From contig CAVTRI010000002.1 of the NCBI GenBank assembly GCA_963737075.1, positions 2,108,001 to 2,172,000 of the forward strand: a DNA stretch of 64,000 bases, read 5' to 3'. Made by a program: the position numbers and the translations under genes. Below are positions 16,871-27,003 of the stretch, one piece after another; positions within the stretch are counted from its first letter, which is position 1, and each line of letters begins with the position of its first letter. Source of the DNA: CAVTRI01 sp963737075 (lineage in GTDB: Bacteria; Actinomycetota; Acidimicrobiia; Acidimicrobiales; Palsa-688). The notes beneath the pieces are model-generated. The model worked only from the letters and a program-made list of their open reading frames with translations. It was not told the DNA's origin and did not search any database.

Positions 16871-17962
16871 GTGGCCATCGGCATAGACCTCGGGGGCCGG
16901 CCGTGTTTGATCGTGGGAGGCGCCGGGGGAGGCATCGGCACCGCGATGGCGGTAGCCGCGGCCGAAGCCGGCGCGCCTGTAGCCGTCATCACCAACGTCC
17001 AGGAGCACGCCGACGACAGTGTCCGCCGGCTCGAGCAGAGCGGGGCGAAATGCGCCGCCGTGGTCGCTGACGTCACAGACGAGGCCGCGCTCAGCAGCGC
17101 CATCGCCGACCTCGGCCACGAGCTGGGCCCTATTCGGCATCTGGTCAACGTGGTGGGCGGCAACTTGGCCGACGACTGGCATAGGGCGGCGGCGTTCGAC
17201 ATGGCCGCCTTTGATCGGGTTGTCGCCCGGAACCTCCGCTATGCGGTCGTGGCCTGCCGTGAAGTTGCCCGTCGGCTGATCGACTCCGGCCAGTCCGGCA
17301 GCATCGTCAACATCTCCTCGATAGCCGTCCGTGGAACTCCGCTCTTGGCCGCGTACGGCGCCGCGAAGGCGGGACTGGAGTCGTTCAGCCGCACCATGGC
17401 GCTCGAGTGGGGGCCCCACGCCATCCGGGTCAACCTGGTAGCGCCGGGGACGATCCGGACCCCCAGGGCCGGCCAGGGCGATATGATCGACGCCGCGGGG
17501 TCGATCCCCCTGCGCCGCAGGGGCGACCCCGAGGACATCGCGTGTGCCGCCATGTTTCTTCTGTCGGATCTCGCCGGCTACATCACCGGCCACACGCTCA
17601 CGGTGGATGGGGGCGCCATTCTCGGGCACCCAGGAGGCGAGCAGCTTCCGGCGTTCGTCACGAACCCGAGCGTTCGCGCCCGGTTCGCGGCGGGGGCGTC
17701 GGTGACGTCGGCGGGGTCACGTCCGGTGCATCATTCCGACTTGACGGACCGCCAGCTGACTCGGTTGGGGGAGATTCTGGCCAGTCTCGGTCCTGGCAGG
17801 CTGTTCAGTGCCACCGAGGCCCTGGCCGCAGCCCTCGCGGCCGGAATCGAGAACCGGCTCGCAGACATCGACTCCGCGCTCAGTGACCTGGAGGACGCGG
17901 GAGTGATTCGGGAGGTGCAGCAGAGACCGCCCCGCTGGCAAGTGGTCGAACCAGAGAGATAG
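16871..17962 (+). CDS. SDR with a C-terminal winged-helix-like extension
   Basis: 363 residues from GTG 16871, preceded by GGAGGG with a good spacer. Residues 1-255 are an SDR: GGAGGGIG loop, Ser in VNISSIAV, YGAAK active site, and the C-terminal GHTLTVDGG. Residues about 285-360 form an extra helical module with LFSATEALAAAL and LSDLEDAGVIREVQQRPPRW, which looks like a winged helix. SDRs are normally about 250 residues, so this is an unusual fusion. It is divergent from another SDR, suggesting shared control. Confidence 0.88.
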   Translation: MAIGIDLGGRPCLIVGGAGGGIGTAMAVAAAEAGAPVAVITNVQEHADDSVRRLEQSGAKCAAVVADVTDEAALSSAIADLGHELGPIRHLVNVVGGNLADDWHRAAAFDMAAFDRVVARNLRYAVVACREVARRLIDSGQSGSIVNISSIAVRGTPLLAAYGAAKAGLESFSRTMALEWGPHAIRVNLVAPGTIRTPRAGQGDMIDAAGSIPLRRRGDPEDIACAAMFLLSDLAGYITGHTLTVDGGAILGHPGGEQLPAFVTNPSVRARFAAGASVTSAGSRPVHHSDLTDRQLTRLGEILASLGPGRLFSATEALAAALAAGIENRLADIDSALSDLEDAGVIREVQQRPPRWQVVEPER

Positions 17963-18011
17963 AGGGCCGCTGCTTCCAAGGACGTGGATCGCTGGGGAGA
18001 ACCTCTGGACT

Positions 18012-18041
18012 CACTCCAGCATTGGGTATAGTCTTGGAGTG
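18012..18041. promoter_or_regulatory. furA-katG promoter with a probable FurA operator
   Basis: Inverted arms cactcca (18012-18018) and tggagtg (18035-18041) flank a -10-like TATAGT at 18027-18032. Position over the promoter fits autorepression by a peroxide-sensing Fur protein, as in other actinobacterial furA-katG units. Transcription could begin near 18040, so a leaderless start at GTG 18041 is conceivable. Confidence 0.6.
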
Positions 18042-18058
18042 TGTCGAGGAGGCACGGG

Positions 18059-18596
18059 GTGGAGGACGAGGCGCTTCTGCGCCGCCACGGTCTGCAGGTG
18101 ACTGCTCAGCGCCTCGCGGTGCTGCGGGCGGTGTCAGATCGGCCGCACAGCACCACGGATGCCATCGACGCCCTCGTGCGCGCCGAGCTCGGGGCCATCT
18201 CCCGGCAGGCGGTGTACGACGCCCTAGCCGCCCTAACCGACAAGGACATCATCCGGCGCATCCAGCCCGCGGGATCGCCGGCTCGCTACGAGAACCGGGT
18301 GGGTGACAACCATCACCACCTGATCTGCCGAACCTGCGGCCGCATGGTCGATGTCGACTGCGCGGTCGGTTACACCCCGTGCCTGACGGCCGCCGACGAC
18401 TGGGGCTACGAGATCGACGAGGCCGAGGTCGTCTACTGGGGCCGGTGCCCCCAGTGTGTGGCGGCTGTATCCTCCGACGGGGGTAAGCGGACGGGCAGCA
18501 GGCGACACGACATCAGCAGGACAGCCATGGACGGAAAGCAACCGCCACGAGCAAGCACGGATGACAAGCAAACAGCGAGAGAGGAGAAGGACCGAC

Positions 18597-18604
<8 letters not shown>
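18059..18604 (+). CDS. furA: FurA-type ferric-uptake/peroxide regulator
   Basis: 181 residues from GTG 18059, which has AGGAGG at ideal spacing; GTG 18041 in the same frame could serve if the message is leaderless. The N-terminal winged helix (AISRQAVYDALAAL) and metal-binding GDNHHHLICRTCG segment match FurA proteins, and a second CPQC lies near residue 138. The chain has a 40-residue, Arg/Lys-rich tail beyond the usual end, which overlaps katG by 8 nt. Expected role: repress its own operon until oxidised by peroxide. Confidence 0.93.
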
Positions 18605-20783
<2,179 letters not shown>

Positions 20784-20795
20784 CCATCCCGCGCG

Positions 20796-20829
20796 TTGGT
20801 GACCGGTTCACATTCGAACCGGTCACCAA
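20796..20829. promoter_or_regulatory. 34-bp inverted repeat between katG and tetR
   Basis: Perfect 14-bp arms, ttggtgaccggttc and its complement, separated by acattc. It starts 12 nt after the katG stop and ends 46 nt before the TetR start. It could be the katG terminator (no T-run) or a TetR operator. The length and perfection fit either. Confidence 0.6.
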
Positions 20830-20875
20830 CTGCGGTCGCGGGTCGGCCGCTGGCTTCCGATGAGATACTTTCCGC

Positions 20876-21517
20876 ATGCCACGGCGAGCAACGACGGGCG
20901 GAAGCAGCGTCGAGCCATCGCCCATGCTTCGGTCGCAGCAGGTCGAGGCCACTCGACGCGCGGTGCTCGCCGCCGCCCGCTCCCTGTTCGGCACGAACGG
21001 CTACGTGCAGACGTCCGTCGACGAGATCGCGGCCGTGGCCAGGGTCACCAAGGGTGCGGTGTACCACCACTTCGACGGCAAGGAGGCGCTGTTCCGCGCC
21101 GTGTACACCGAGGTTGAGGCTGACGCGCAGGCGCGGACGGCTGAAGCCACAGACGCCGCGGGGTCGCCGATAGACCAGATGGTGGCCCGAGTGAACGCCT
21201 ACCTGGACACGGCCCTCGACGAAGAGGTTCGGCGAATCACGCTCATCGACGGGCCAGCCGTGCTCGGTCTCGAACCCGAGGGACCGGCCGACCAGCAGGC
21301 CGGGCATATAGCTCTGCGGCTGTTCATCGCCAAGGCTGTTGGGCGCGGCGAGATCGTTGACGTCGACCCCGACGTTCTCGCTCACCTCATCCGGGGGCTG
21401 GCGCTGCAGGGCGGTCTCCTTATCGCACGCGCCAGCGATCGTGAGGTGACGAGGGTGGCACTGGGACAGGCGATCGACGCCATGCTCGGGGGTCTGGCGC
21501 CAAGCAAGAGACGATAA
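20876..21517 (+). CDS. TetR-family transcriptional regulator
   Basis: 213 residues. The N-terminal helix-turn-helix is clear (TSVDEIAAVARVTKGAVYHH with FDGKEALFRAVY), followed by a variable all-helical ligand domain. A GATACT box at 20864-20869 is only 6 nt before the ATG, so the message may be leaderless. It lies 58 nt upstream of an alpha/beta hydrolase on the same strand, its most likely partner or target. The inducer is unknown. Confidence 0.93.
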   Translation: MPRRATTGGSSVEPSPMLRSQQVEATRRAVLAAARSLFGTNGYVQTSVDEIAAVARVTKGAVYHHFDGKEALFRAVYTEVEADAQARTAEATDAAGSPIDQMVARVNAYLDTALDEEVRRITLIDGPAVLGLEPEGPADQQAGHIALRLFIAKAVGRGEIVDVDPDVLAHLIRGLALQGGLLIARASDREVTRVALGQAIDAMLGGLAPSKRR

Positions 21518-21558
21518 ACCTGCCGGCGAAAAATCGGTTTACGCATACGGCATACCGA

Positions 21559-21575
21559 GAGTATGTTGTATACTC
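21559..21575. promoter_or_regulatory. Inverted repeat abutting the hydrolase start codon
   Basis: Arms gagtat and atactc with a 5-nt spacer end exactly at the base before ATG 21576. Just upstream, cggtttacgcatacggcataccg-like sequence (about 21536-21556) is also partly symmetrical. Either could be the operator for the adjacent TetR protein. Confidence 0.45.
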
Positions 21576-22427
21576 ATGGAATCCGAAAGGCTGGACACTC
21601 GGCTCGGGCCCCTGAGGTGGCGATCATCCGGTCGAGGACCGACGCTCGTCTTCTTCGCTGGCGCGCTGGCGAATGGTGATCTGTGGCGGGACGTCGTCCT
21701 CGCGCTCGAGGACCGCTACCGCTGCGTCACGATCGACCTTCCGCTGGGAGCACATCCCTGGCCATTGAGCAGGGGAGCAGACCGATCGGCCACCTCGCTG
21801 GCCCGGCTGCTGCTCGATTGCCTCGACCTGCTCGACGTGGACGATGCCACGGTGGTCGCCAACGACACCGCCGGCGGACTGGTGCTGATGTCGCTCGCTT
21901 CTAATCATCCCGCGCTTGGACGAGTGGGACGTCTCGTACTGACCAATTGTGACAACTACGACCAGTTCCCACCCGACGCTCTCAAGAAGGCCGCGGCGTT
22001 GTGTCGCACACTCCCGCGACTCGCCCGAGGCATGATTCGGATGCAGCTTGCCTCGTCGTTTGGCCGCCGCAAGGCTCTCTCCTCCGTCACCGCCAACGGA
22101 CTCGACGACGCACGCGCAGAGTCGTTCCTCGGGCCGGCACGGCGTGATCCACGAGTGGCCGACGACCTCGTCGCCGCCTCGGCCGGCTTCCGCCCGCAAC
22201 TGCTCATCGATGCTGCCCAAGCGATCCCGCGCTTCGATCGGCCGGTGCTGCTGATCTGGGGCGAGTCGTGCGATTTCTTCCCGATCACTCATGCGCAGCG
22301 ACTGGCTTCCGACTTCCCGCGTGCCACGCTCGTCCCGGTTCCCGGAGGCAAGACGTGGGTCCCGATCGACAATCCACGGGCAGTGGCCGATGCCATTGTC
22401 CAATTCGTGCCGACGCCGGTGCGGTGA
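21576..22427 (+). CDS. Alpha/beta-hydrolase-fold protein with an Asp at the nucleophile position
   Basis: 283 residues. The nucleophile elbow reads ANDTAGG, so Asp97 replaces the usual Ser, as in haloalkane-dehalogenase-like and NDTGG subfamilies. An acid candidate is Glu in LIWGESCDFFP. Where the catalytic histidine normally lies (GAGHxP), this protein has PGGKTWVPIDNP with no His, so ordinary hydrolysis looks impaired. It may be a non-hydrolytic or divergent enzyme. It is downstream of the TetR gene with a palindrome at its start. Confidence 0.82.
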   Translation: MESERLDTRLGPLRWRSSGRGPTLVFFAGALANGDLWRDVVLALEDRYRCVTIDLPLGAHPWPLSRGADRSATSLARLLLDCLDLLDVDDATVVANDTAGGLVLMSLASNHPALGRVGRLVLTNCDNYDQFPPDALKKAAALCRTLPRLARGMIRMQLASSFGRRKALSSVTANGLDDARAESFLGPARRDPRVADDLVAASAGFRPQLLIDAAQAIPRFDRPVLLIWGESCDFFPITHAQRLASDFPRATLVPVPGGKTWVPIDNPRAVADAIVQFVPTPVR

Positions 22428-22502
22428 CCGGCCGACCGACGCCGCGTCAGGACCACGGCCGTCGTTGTGACCGAGGTCATGGGTCGGCGAGCGCCAACTC
22501 TC

Positions 22503-22531
22503 TTGATACGAAAAAGTTTGGTGCCTAAAGT
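22503..22531 (+). promoter_or_regulatory. Promoter of the MFS-MarR operon
   Basis: -35 TTGATA (22503-22508), 17-bp spacer, -10 TAAAGT (22526-22531). The ATG at 22540 is 9 nt past the -10 box, so the transcript is probably leaderless or nearly so. No ribosome-binding site precedes the ATG. Confidence 0.65.
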
Positions 22532-22539
22532 CCTGGGCG

Positions 22540-24030
22540 ATGTCGACGGACCGGCTTTCCGGCTCAGCGGGAGCCGCCGCCCCGGCCAGGATCGACGCCG
22601 AAATGTGGCGGATCCTCGTCGTAGTGATTCTGGGCATGGTGATGTCGGTCCTCGACACCACGATCGTCAACATCGCGCTCGAGTCCCTTTCACGGGACCT
22701 GCACACGGCGCTCGGCGAAGTGCAGTGGGTAGTGAGCGCCTACCTGCTGTCGCTGGCCGCTGTCATCCCGATCACCGCTTGGGCGGCGCGCCGGTTTGGA
22801 TCCAAACGCGTGTACCTGGTCTCCATCGTAATGTTCACGCTGGGCTCGGCGCTGTGCGGACTGGCAAGTTCGACGGGGGAGTTGATCGTGTTCCGGATCA
22901 TCCAGGGCGCCGGCGGTGGGATGCTCGTGCCGGTCGGCCAGATGATCCTGGTCAAGGCGTCAGGCCCGCGCAATCTCGCCCGGGTGATGAGCGCGTTCAG
23001 CGTGCCGGTCGTCCTGGCGCCAGTGCTGGGTCCGACGATCGGTGGGCTCTTGCTGGACAACGTGGGTTGGCGCTGGATCTTTTATGTCAACGTTCCTATT
23101 GGGGTCCTGGCGTTCATTGCGGGTCTTCGCCGGCTGCGGTCCGACCCGCCTGAGGATCCTGGCCGGTTCGACCTTACAGGCCTGGTCCTGGTGGCGACCG
23201 GGCTCGTTGGGTTGACCTACGGGTTGGCCGAGGTTGGATCCTCCAGTGACGGGATGACGCATGTAGCCATCCCGTTGGCGGGGGGTGTCGTCCTGGTGGC
23301 CGGGTACGTGGTGCGGGCGTTGCGAATGAGGCAACCGCTGCTGGATATGCGCCTGTATGCCAACAAGGCATTCTCGGCCGCGTCGGTGGTCACGTTGGGC
23401 TTAGGGTCGGCCTTGTTCGGGGGGATGATCCTGCTGCCCCTGTACTTTCAGACCGTCCGGCACCAAGACGCCGTCTATACGGGACTGTTGCTCGCTCCTC
23501 GTGGGATCGGCGCCGCGGTGTCTTCTTGGGTTTCGGGGCGAATGACAGACGGTGTCGGGGCTGGCATCACCGCGGCTGTCGGCGGGGTCATCACCGTCGT
23601 GTGCAGCGTTCCCTTCGTGATGCTTGGCGCGCATACGCCCTACACGGTCACCACTTTCGCCATGCTTTTCCAGGGCTTTGGGATCGGCATGACCTTCACA
23701 CCGGCGACCACCGCCGCGTTTCGCGCCCTGCGCCCCGAACAAGTCAACGACGCGTCGCCCCAGCTCAACATCATCATGCGGGTCGGCGGCTCGATCGGTA
23801 CCGCAATCCTGACGGTGATCTTGCAGCATCAGCTGCTTCGGGCCGGGCAGTCGGTGGCCGCGCAGGCGAGCGCCTTTGCGAGTACGTTCTGGTGGGTGTT
23901 GGCCATCACTGCGGTCGCGGTGATCCCTGCGTTCTCTTTGATCGTGATCGAGCGACGCCAGATGCGGAATCCGTTCGGGGCCGATGGACCAACCACCGAG
24001 CCGGCCCCCCGCCTGGTCGAGGCGGAGTGA
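22540..24030 (+). CDS. MFS drug:H+ antiporter, DHA2 (EmrB/QacA) type
   Basis: 496 residues with about 14 membrane helices. DHA2 signatures are visible: VLDTTIVNIAL in helix 1, WVVSAYLLSLAAVIP in helix 2, the motif A-like loop RRFGSKRVY, and motif C-like VLGPTIGGLLLDNVGWRWIF. It should export a hydrophobic drug or metabolite in exchange for protons. The stop overlaps the start of a MarR gene (TGATG), a common arrangement for substrate-induced efflux. Confidence 0.96.
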   Translation: MSTDRLSGSAGAAAPARIDAEMWRILVVVILGMVMSVLDTTIVNIALESLSRDLHTALGEVQWVVSAYLLSLAAVIPITAWAARRFGSKRVYLVSIVMFTLGSALCGLASSTGELIVFRIIQGAGGGMLVPVGQMILVKASGPRNLARVMSAFSVPVVLAPVLGPTIGGLLLDNVGWRWIFYVNVPIGVLAFIAGLRRLRSDPPEDPGRFDLTGLVLVATGLVGLTYGLAEVGSSSDGMTHVAIPLAGGVVLVAGYVVRALRMRQPLLDMRLYANKAFSAASVVTLGLGSALFGGMILLPLYFQTVRHQDAVYTGLLLAPRGIGAAVSSWVSGRMTDGVGAGITAAVGGVITVVCSVPFVMLGAHTPYTVTTFAMLFQGFGIGMTFTPATTAAFRALRPEQVNDASPQLNIIMRVGGSIGTAILTVILQHQLLRAGQSVAAQASAFASTFWWVLAITAVAVIPAFSLIVIERRQMRNPFGADGPTTEPAPRLVEAE

Positions 24031-24545
24031 TGCCGTCCGTCATCGGTCCGGTCAAGGAGCAGCCGGACGCACGCGCTCCGAGCACGCGGTCCCGACCGGG
24101 CTTGGAACAGCTTCGCCATGCGGTCCACGTCTTCATCGCCGCGGAGCGACGCTTGCGAGGTCGATACCAGCGCCGTGGCGAGTCACTGTCGCACGGGCAC
24201 CTGCGTGCGCTGTTCGTGTTGATGGAAGAGCGCCAGGCGACCGCTGGCCGACTCGCCCGGGAAGCGGAGCTCAATCCGGCGAGCGTGACGGCGATGGTCG
24301 ACCAACTGGAGGCGCAAGGGCTGGTGCAGCGGCGCCGTGACTACCAGGACCGGCGGGTGTGCTGGATCTCGCTCACCGAGCAAGGGCGCTCGGAAGTGGC
24401 CGAAAAGGAGGCCCGGTGGAGAGAACGATTGGCCGAGGCGTTCGCTGACACACCCGACGAGGATCTGAAGACGGCCAGCCGGGTGCTCGAGCGCTTGGCG
24501 GCCGTGTTCGAGACGCAAGAAATAGAGGGGCCCGACCCCGCATAG
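24030..24545 (+). CDS. MarR-family transcriptional regulator
   Basis: 171 residues. It has the MarR winged helix: LSHGHLRALFVLME, then ATAGRLAREAELNPASVTAMVDQLEAQGLV, and the wing RRRDYQDRRVCWISLTEQGR with the DRR motif. Translationally coupled to the upstream exporter (1-nt overlap). It probably represses the exporter operon, including itself, until a ligand binds. The longer frame beginning at 23526 is a shadow inside the MFS gene. Confidence 0.94.
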   Translation: MPSVIGPVKEQPDARAPSTRSRPGLEQLRHAVHVFIAAERRLRGRYQRRGESLSHGHLRALFVLMEERQATAGRLAREAELNPASVTAMVDQLEAQGLVQRRRDYQDRRVCWISLTEQGRSEVAEKEARWRERLAEAFADTPDEDLKTASRVLERLAAVFETQEIEGPDPA

Positions 24546-24560
24546 CCGGCGGCCCTCTGC

Positions 24561-25079
24561 CTACGAGCGGGACAGTTGCCTCGGGACGACGAAGGATTCG
24601 AGGTAACCCGAGCCGAACCCCAACTGCCGCCAGGTTGTCTCGGCGGTGATCGTGGCCAGCGCGCCGGTTGGGAACTTACGGCGGAGGAGTTCGATCGCCT
24701 GCTTTTGGCCATCGTGCACGAGGTTTTCGGTGAGTTCCTGTAAGGCCGGATTGTGGCCGACCACGAGCACGGCTCCGGTCTTCTCTTCAATCCCTTGCAA
24801 AGATGCGAGTACCTCGCCGGCGTCCGCTCCGTACAGCTCGTCGTCGATGCGGACGTCGACACCCTCGCCAAGGGCTGGCACCATCGGTTCGAGCGTCTGG
24901 CGGGCGCGTGTCGCGCTCGAACAGAGCACGAAGTCGACGCGAAGCCCCTCGCGGGCGATGTGAGCGGCGATGAGACGCGCCGCTTTCAGTCCTCGAGCGG
25001 CCAGCGGCCGGTCACGGTCGGCGAGTCCGGGGTCGTCCCAGCTGGATTTGGCATGGCGCAGCAGGTGGATCGTCTTCAC
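24561..25079 (-). CDS. sixA: SixA-like phosphohistidine phosphatase
   Basis: 172 residues, starting at GTG. Histidine-phosphatase motif LLRHAKSSWDD (His9) near the N-terminus and a second catalytic His in VVGHNPALQEL; SSATRARQT is also conserved. SixA-type enzymes remove phosphate from histidine in phosphotransfer proteins; other small-molecule substrates are possible. It follows the SelW-like gene by 14 nt, so the two probably form one operon. Confidence 0.9.
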   Translation of the reverse strand: MKTIHLLRHAKSSWDDPGLADRDRPLAARGLKAARLIAAHIAREGLRVDFVLCSSATRARQTLEPMVPALGEGVDVRIDDELYGADAGEVLASLQGIEEKTGAVLVVGHNPALQELTENLVHDGQKQAIELLRRKFPTGALATITAETTWRQLGFGSGYLESFVVPRQLSRS

Positions 25080-25093
25080 ATCAGCACCACGGA

Positions 25094-25363
25094 CTACTCG
25101 TCGGGCACCTCTGGACCAATCCGCTCGCGCACGAGACGCGCCACTTCGCCGGGTTTAGCATGCCGCCCAAGCGCAGCTTTGGAAAAAATCCACTCGTCGT
25201 CGAGCATGACTTCAAATCGCCCTTTTGACGAGGGTTGCATGAGGATGTCTGCGATCACCGGCGCCCACCCGTTGAGCAGCTCGTCCGCCAGACCGACGGC
25301 ACGGGGAATGTAGTTTCAGGGAACGCAGAACTCGATCTGAAAGTGATGTCTCGGGTCCAGCAC
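25094..25363 (-). CDS. SelW-like (Rdx family) protein with in-frame TGA, probable selenoprotein
   Basis: GTG 25363 has an excellent AGGAGGAG site. The frame reads HHFQIEFCVP, then TGA at 25316-25318, then continues without interruption through NYIPRAVGLADELL, GRFEVMLDDEWIFSK and PGEVARLVRERIGPE to TAG at 25094-25096. The 89-residue product is a complete Rdx/SelW/SelT-like thioredoxin-fold protein. The TGA falls exactly on the second position of its redox motif, giving C13-V-P-U16, where relatives have CxxC or CxxU. A candidate SECIS hairpin follows. Alternatives are a Cys-to-stop mutation or a sequencing error. Ordinary gene callers would miss it. Confidence 0.72.
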
Positions 25364-26358
25364 CGCGCTCCTCCTGACCGACTCGCCGCCAGACTACCGT
25401 GCTCCTGAAAGGGACGACGAGGATGCGAACCTTCGAGGAGCTGCTGGAAGAGGGGCCTCAAGGGTGGCGGATTCTCTGGTTCCCAATACGTCGCCGGCGG
25501 CAACCCTCTTTCAGCCCGAGCTCGGGAGAGCAGCTCGGCCACAAGCCTCGCCTTGGCGGCGACATAGATGTCCATGTTGTTATTGGCAATCTGCACGTTC
25601 TGGCGTTTGAGCGCGGCGTAGCTGCTCCGGGCGGAGGCATCGGCCCGCAGCAGGTCGCGCAGAAGCACGTGGTCGAGGTACGCCTTGTTGTTGTCGACGA
25701 CTGCGTACAGGTTGTGCGGGGGCAGACCTTCGTCGCGCGTCGCCTGGAACGCCTGCCGCCCTTCGACGCCCAGGTCGCCCCGCCAGCGATAGCCGATCGT
25801 GGCCAGGCGGTCGATCACCGGCTGCACGTCATCCTCGGACGCGAGGACGATGTCCATGTCGATGATCGGCTTCGCGGCGATGCCGGGCACAGCGGTGGAG
25901 CCCACGTGTTCGATGCGTACGGCGACGTCCCGGACGGCCGGCCACACGTGGTCGTGCAGTCGTTGGAACCACTCTGGCCAGGCCGGGTCGTAGTCGCTGA
26001 CCACGATGTCGACGGTGACCGCCGCCGCCAACAGCTCGAAGTCGCCTTCGATGCTGGTCGCTGTCAGCCCTCGCTCGCTTCCCGCCTCGTGCTCCTCGCC
26101 CCTTTCCCACAGGACCGCCTGCCCAGCGATGACTTCGTTACGGCGCCCGTCGCCGCCGCTCACCCACCCCTCGCCGGCGACAACCGCGAACAGCTGGCGG
26201 CCGGCGGCACGGTGGCGCCCGATCAACCCGTTCGGGGGCAGGTGCAGTATCTGGACGCGCACCCTCGCGTCGGGCGCGATGAGAGGTCCGATCCGTATGC
26301 GCGATCCCCACTGCGACACAGGAATCGAGACTTCCTCATCGAACCGAAACAGGCGCAC
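25255..26358 (-). CDS. Cupin-GrpB (nucleotidyltransferase-like) fusion protein
   Basis: Residues about 1-110 form a cupin-like beta barrel (VQILHLPPNGLIGRHRAAG, AGQAVLWERGEEHEAG). Residues 115-290 are a GrpB/UPF0157 domain with VSDYDPAWPEWFQRL and HVGSTAVPGIAAKPIID, a family related to nucleotidyltransferases. The last 35 residues overlap the SelW-like gene in another frame and look non-native, so the genuine end may be near 25365, or a frameshift may exist here. Starts at GTG. TadA lies 58 nt upstream. Confidence 0.75.
   Translation of the reverse strand: MRLFRFDEEVSIPVSQWGSRIRIGPLIAPDARVRVQILHLPPNGLIGRHRAAGRQLFAVVAGEGWVSGGDGRRNEVIAGQAVLWERGEEHEAGSERGLTATSIEGDFELLAAAVTVDIVVSDYDPAWPEWFQRLHDHVWPAVRDVAVRIEHVGSTAVPGIAAKPIIDMDIVLASEDDVQPVIDRLATIGYRWRGDLGVEGRQAFQATRDEGLPPHNLYAVVDNNKAYLDHVLLRDLLRADASARSSYAALKRQNVQIANNNMDIYVAAKARLVAELLSRARAERGLPPATYWEPENPPPLRPLFQQLLEGSHPRRPFQEHGSLAASRSGGARCWTRDITFRSSSAFPETTFPVPSVWRTSCSTGGRR
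25282..25303 (-). promoter_or_regulatory. Candidate bacterial SECIS hairpin
   Basis: Starting 15 nt after the first base of the TGA codon: stem CGU plus CCG (one bulged G) pairing with CGG-ACG, and a 9-nt loop UCGGUCUGG. The loop holds GGUCU, like the apical loop of the E. coli fdhF SECIS, at a distance from UGA only about 3 nt greater. The stem is short, so this is suggestive only. Confidence 0.4.
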
Positions 26359-26416
26359 GGCTACGTTTCTATCCCGGAGTTGCCGACAACCGAAATGCGT
26401 CGCCCCGTTGCAGACC

Positions 26417-26872
26417 TCAGGCGGTGGGGCGTCGCTCGGCGAACCAAGCGCTGAGCAATTCGCCGCACGCTTCCTCGAGAACGCCGGGCGTGACCTGCAA
26501 CTCGTGGTTCAGCCGGGGGTCGACGCACAGGTTGTACAGCGAACCGCACGCGCCGGCTTTGGGATCGGCCGCCCCGAACACCACGCGGCGAATGCGAGCG
26601 GCCACAAGTGCGCCGGCGCACATGGGGCACGGCTCGAGCGTCACGTACAAGGTGGCGTCCGCCAGGCGCCACGTACCAAGAGCGGACGCAGCCTGGCGGA
26701 GGGCCAGGATCTCCGCGTGCGCCGTCGGGTCGCCGTCGGTCTCCCGCCGGTTGCCGGCACTCCCGACGAGCCGGTCGCCGGCCACGACGACAGCCCCCAC
26801 GGGTACGTCGCCGGCGGCGGCACTGGTCCGGGCCTGTTCCAGGGCCAAGGTCATGGCCTGTTGGTCGTCCAC
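26417..26872 (-). CDS. tadA: tRNA adenosine(34) deaminase
   Basis: About 151 residues from GTG 26872 (ATG 26854 or TTG 26905 are alternatives; none has a strong site). The zinc-deaminase signature is complete: TAHAEILAL (His ligand and catalytic Glu) and TLEPCPMCAGAL (two Cys ligands). NLCVDPRLNHELQV near the end is typical of TadA. It converts A34 to inosine in tRNA-Arg(ACG). The upstream part of the frame (to 27106) overlaps another small gene and is not needed for the fold. Confidence 0.93.
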   Translation of the reverse strand: MDDQQAMTLALEQARTSAAAGDVPVGAVVVAGDRLVGSAGNRRETDGDPTAHAEILALRQAASALGTWRLADATLYVTLEPCPMCAGALVAARIRRVVFGAADPKAGACGSLYNLCVDPRLNHELQVTPGVLEEACGELLSAWFAERRPTA

Positions 26873-27003
26873 GGCTGCGCACCGTACCCGGCCGCCCCCG
26901 CCCAAGGGTTCACCTTGAGAAACCGCACACGCTCGCTGCGGCGAGCGCCGCACCCGGAGGGCCCGTCGTCGGGAACCACTCGGAGGTGTTCGGCGAGGGG
27001 CGC

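Noticed and set aside
18456..18596. 47-residue upstream extension of KatG
   Set aside because: It lies inside furA in another frame and KatG starts normally at GTG 18597 after GAGGAGAAGG.
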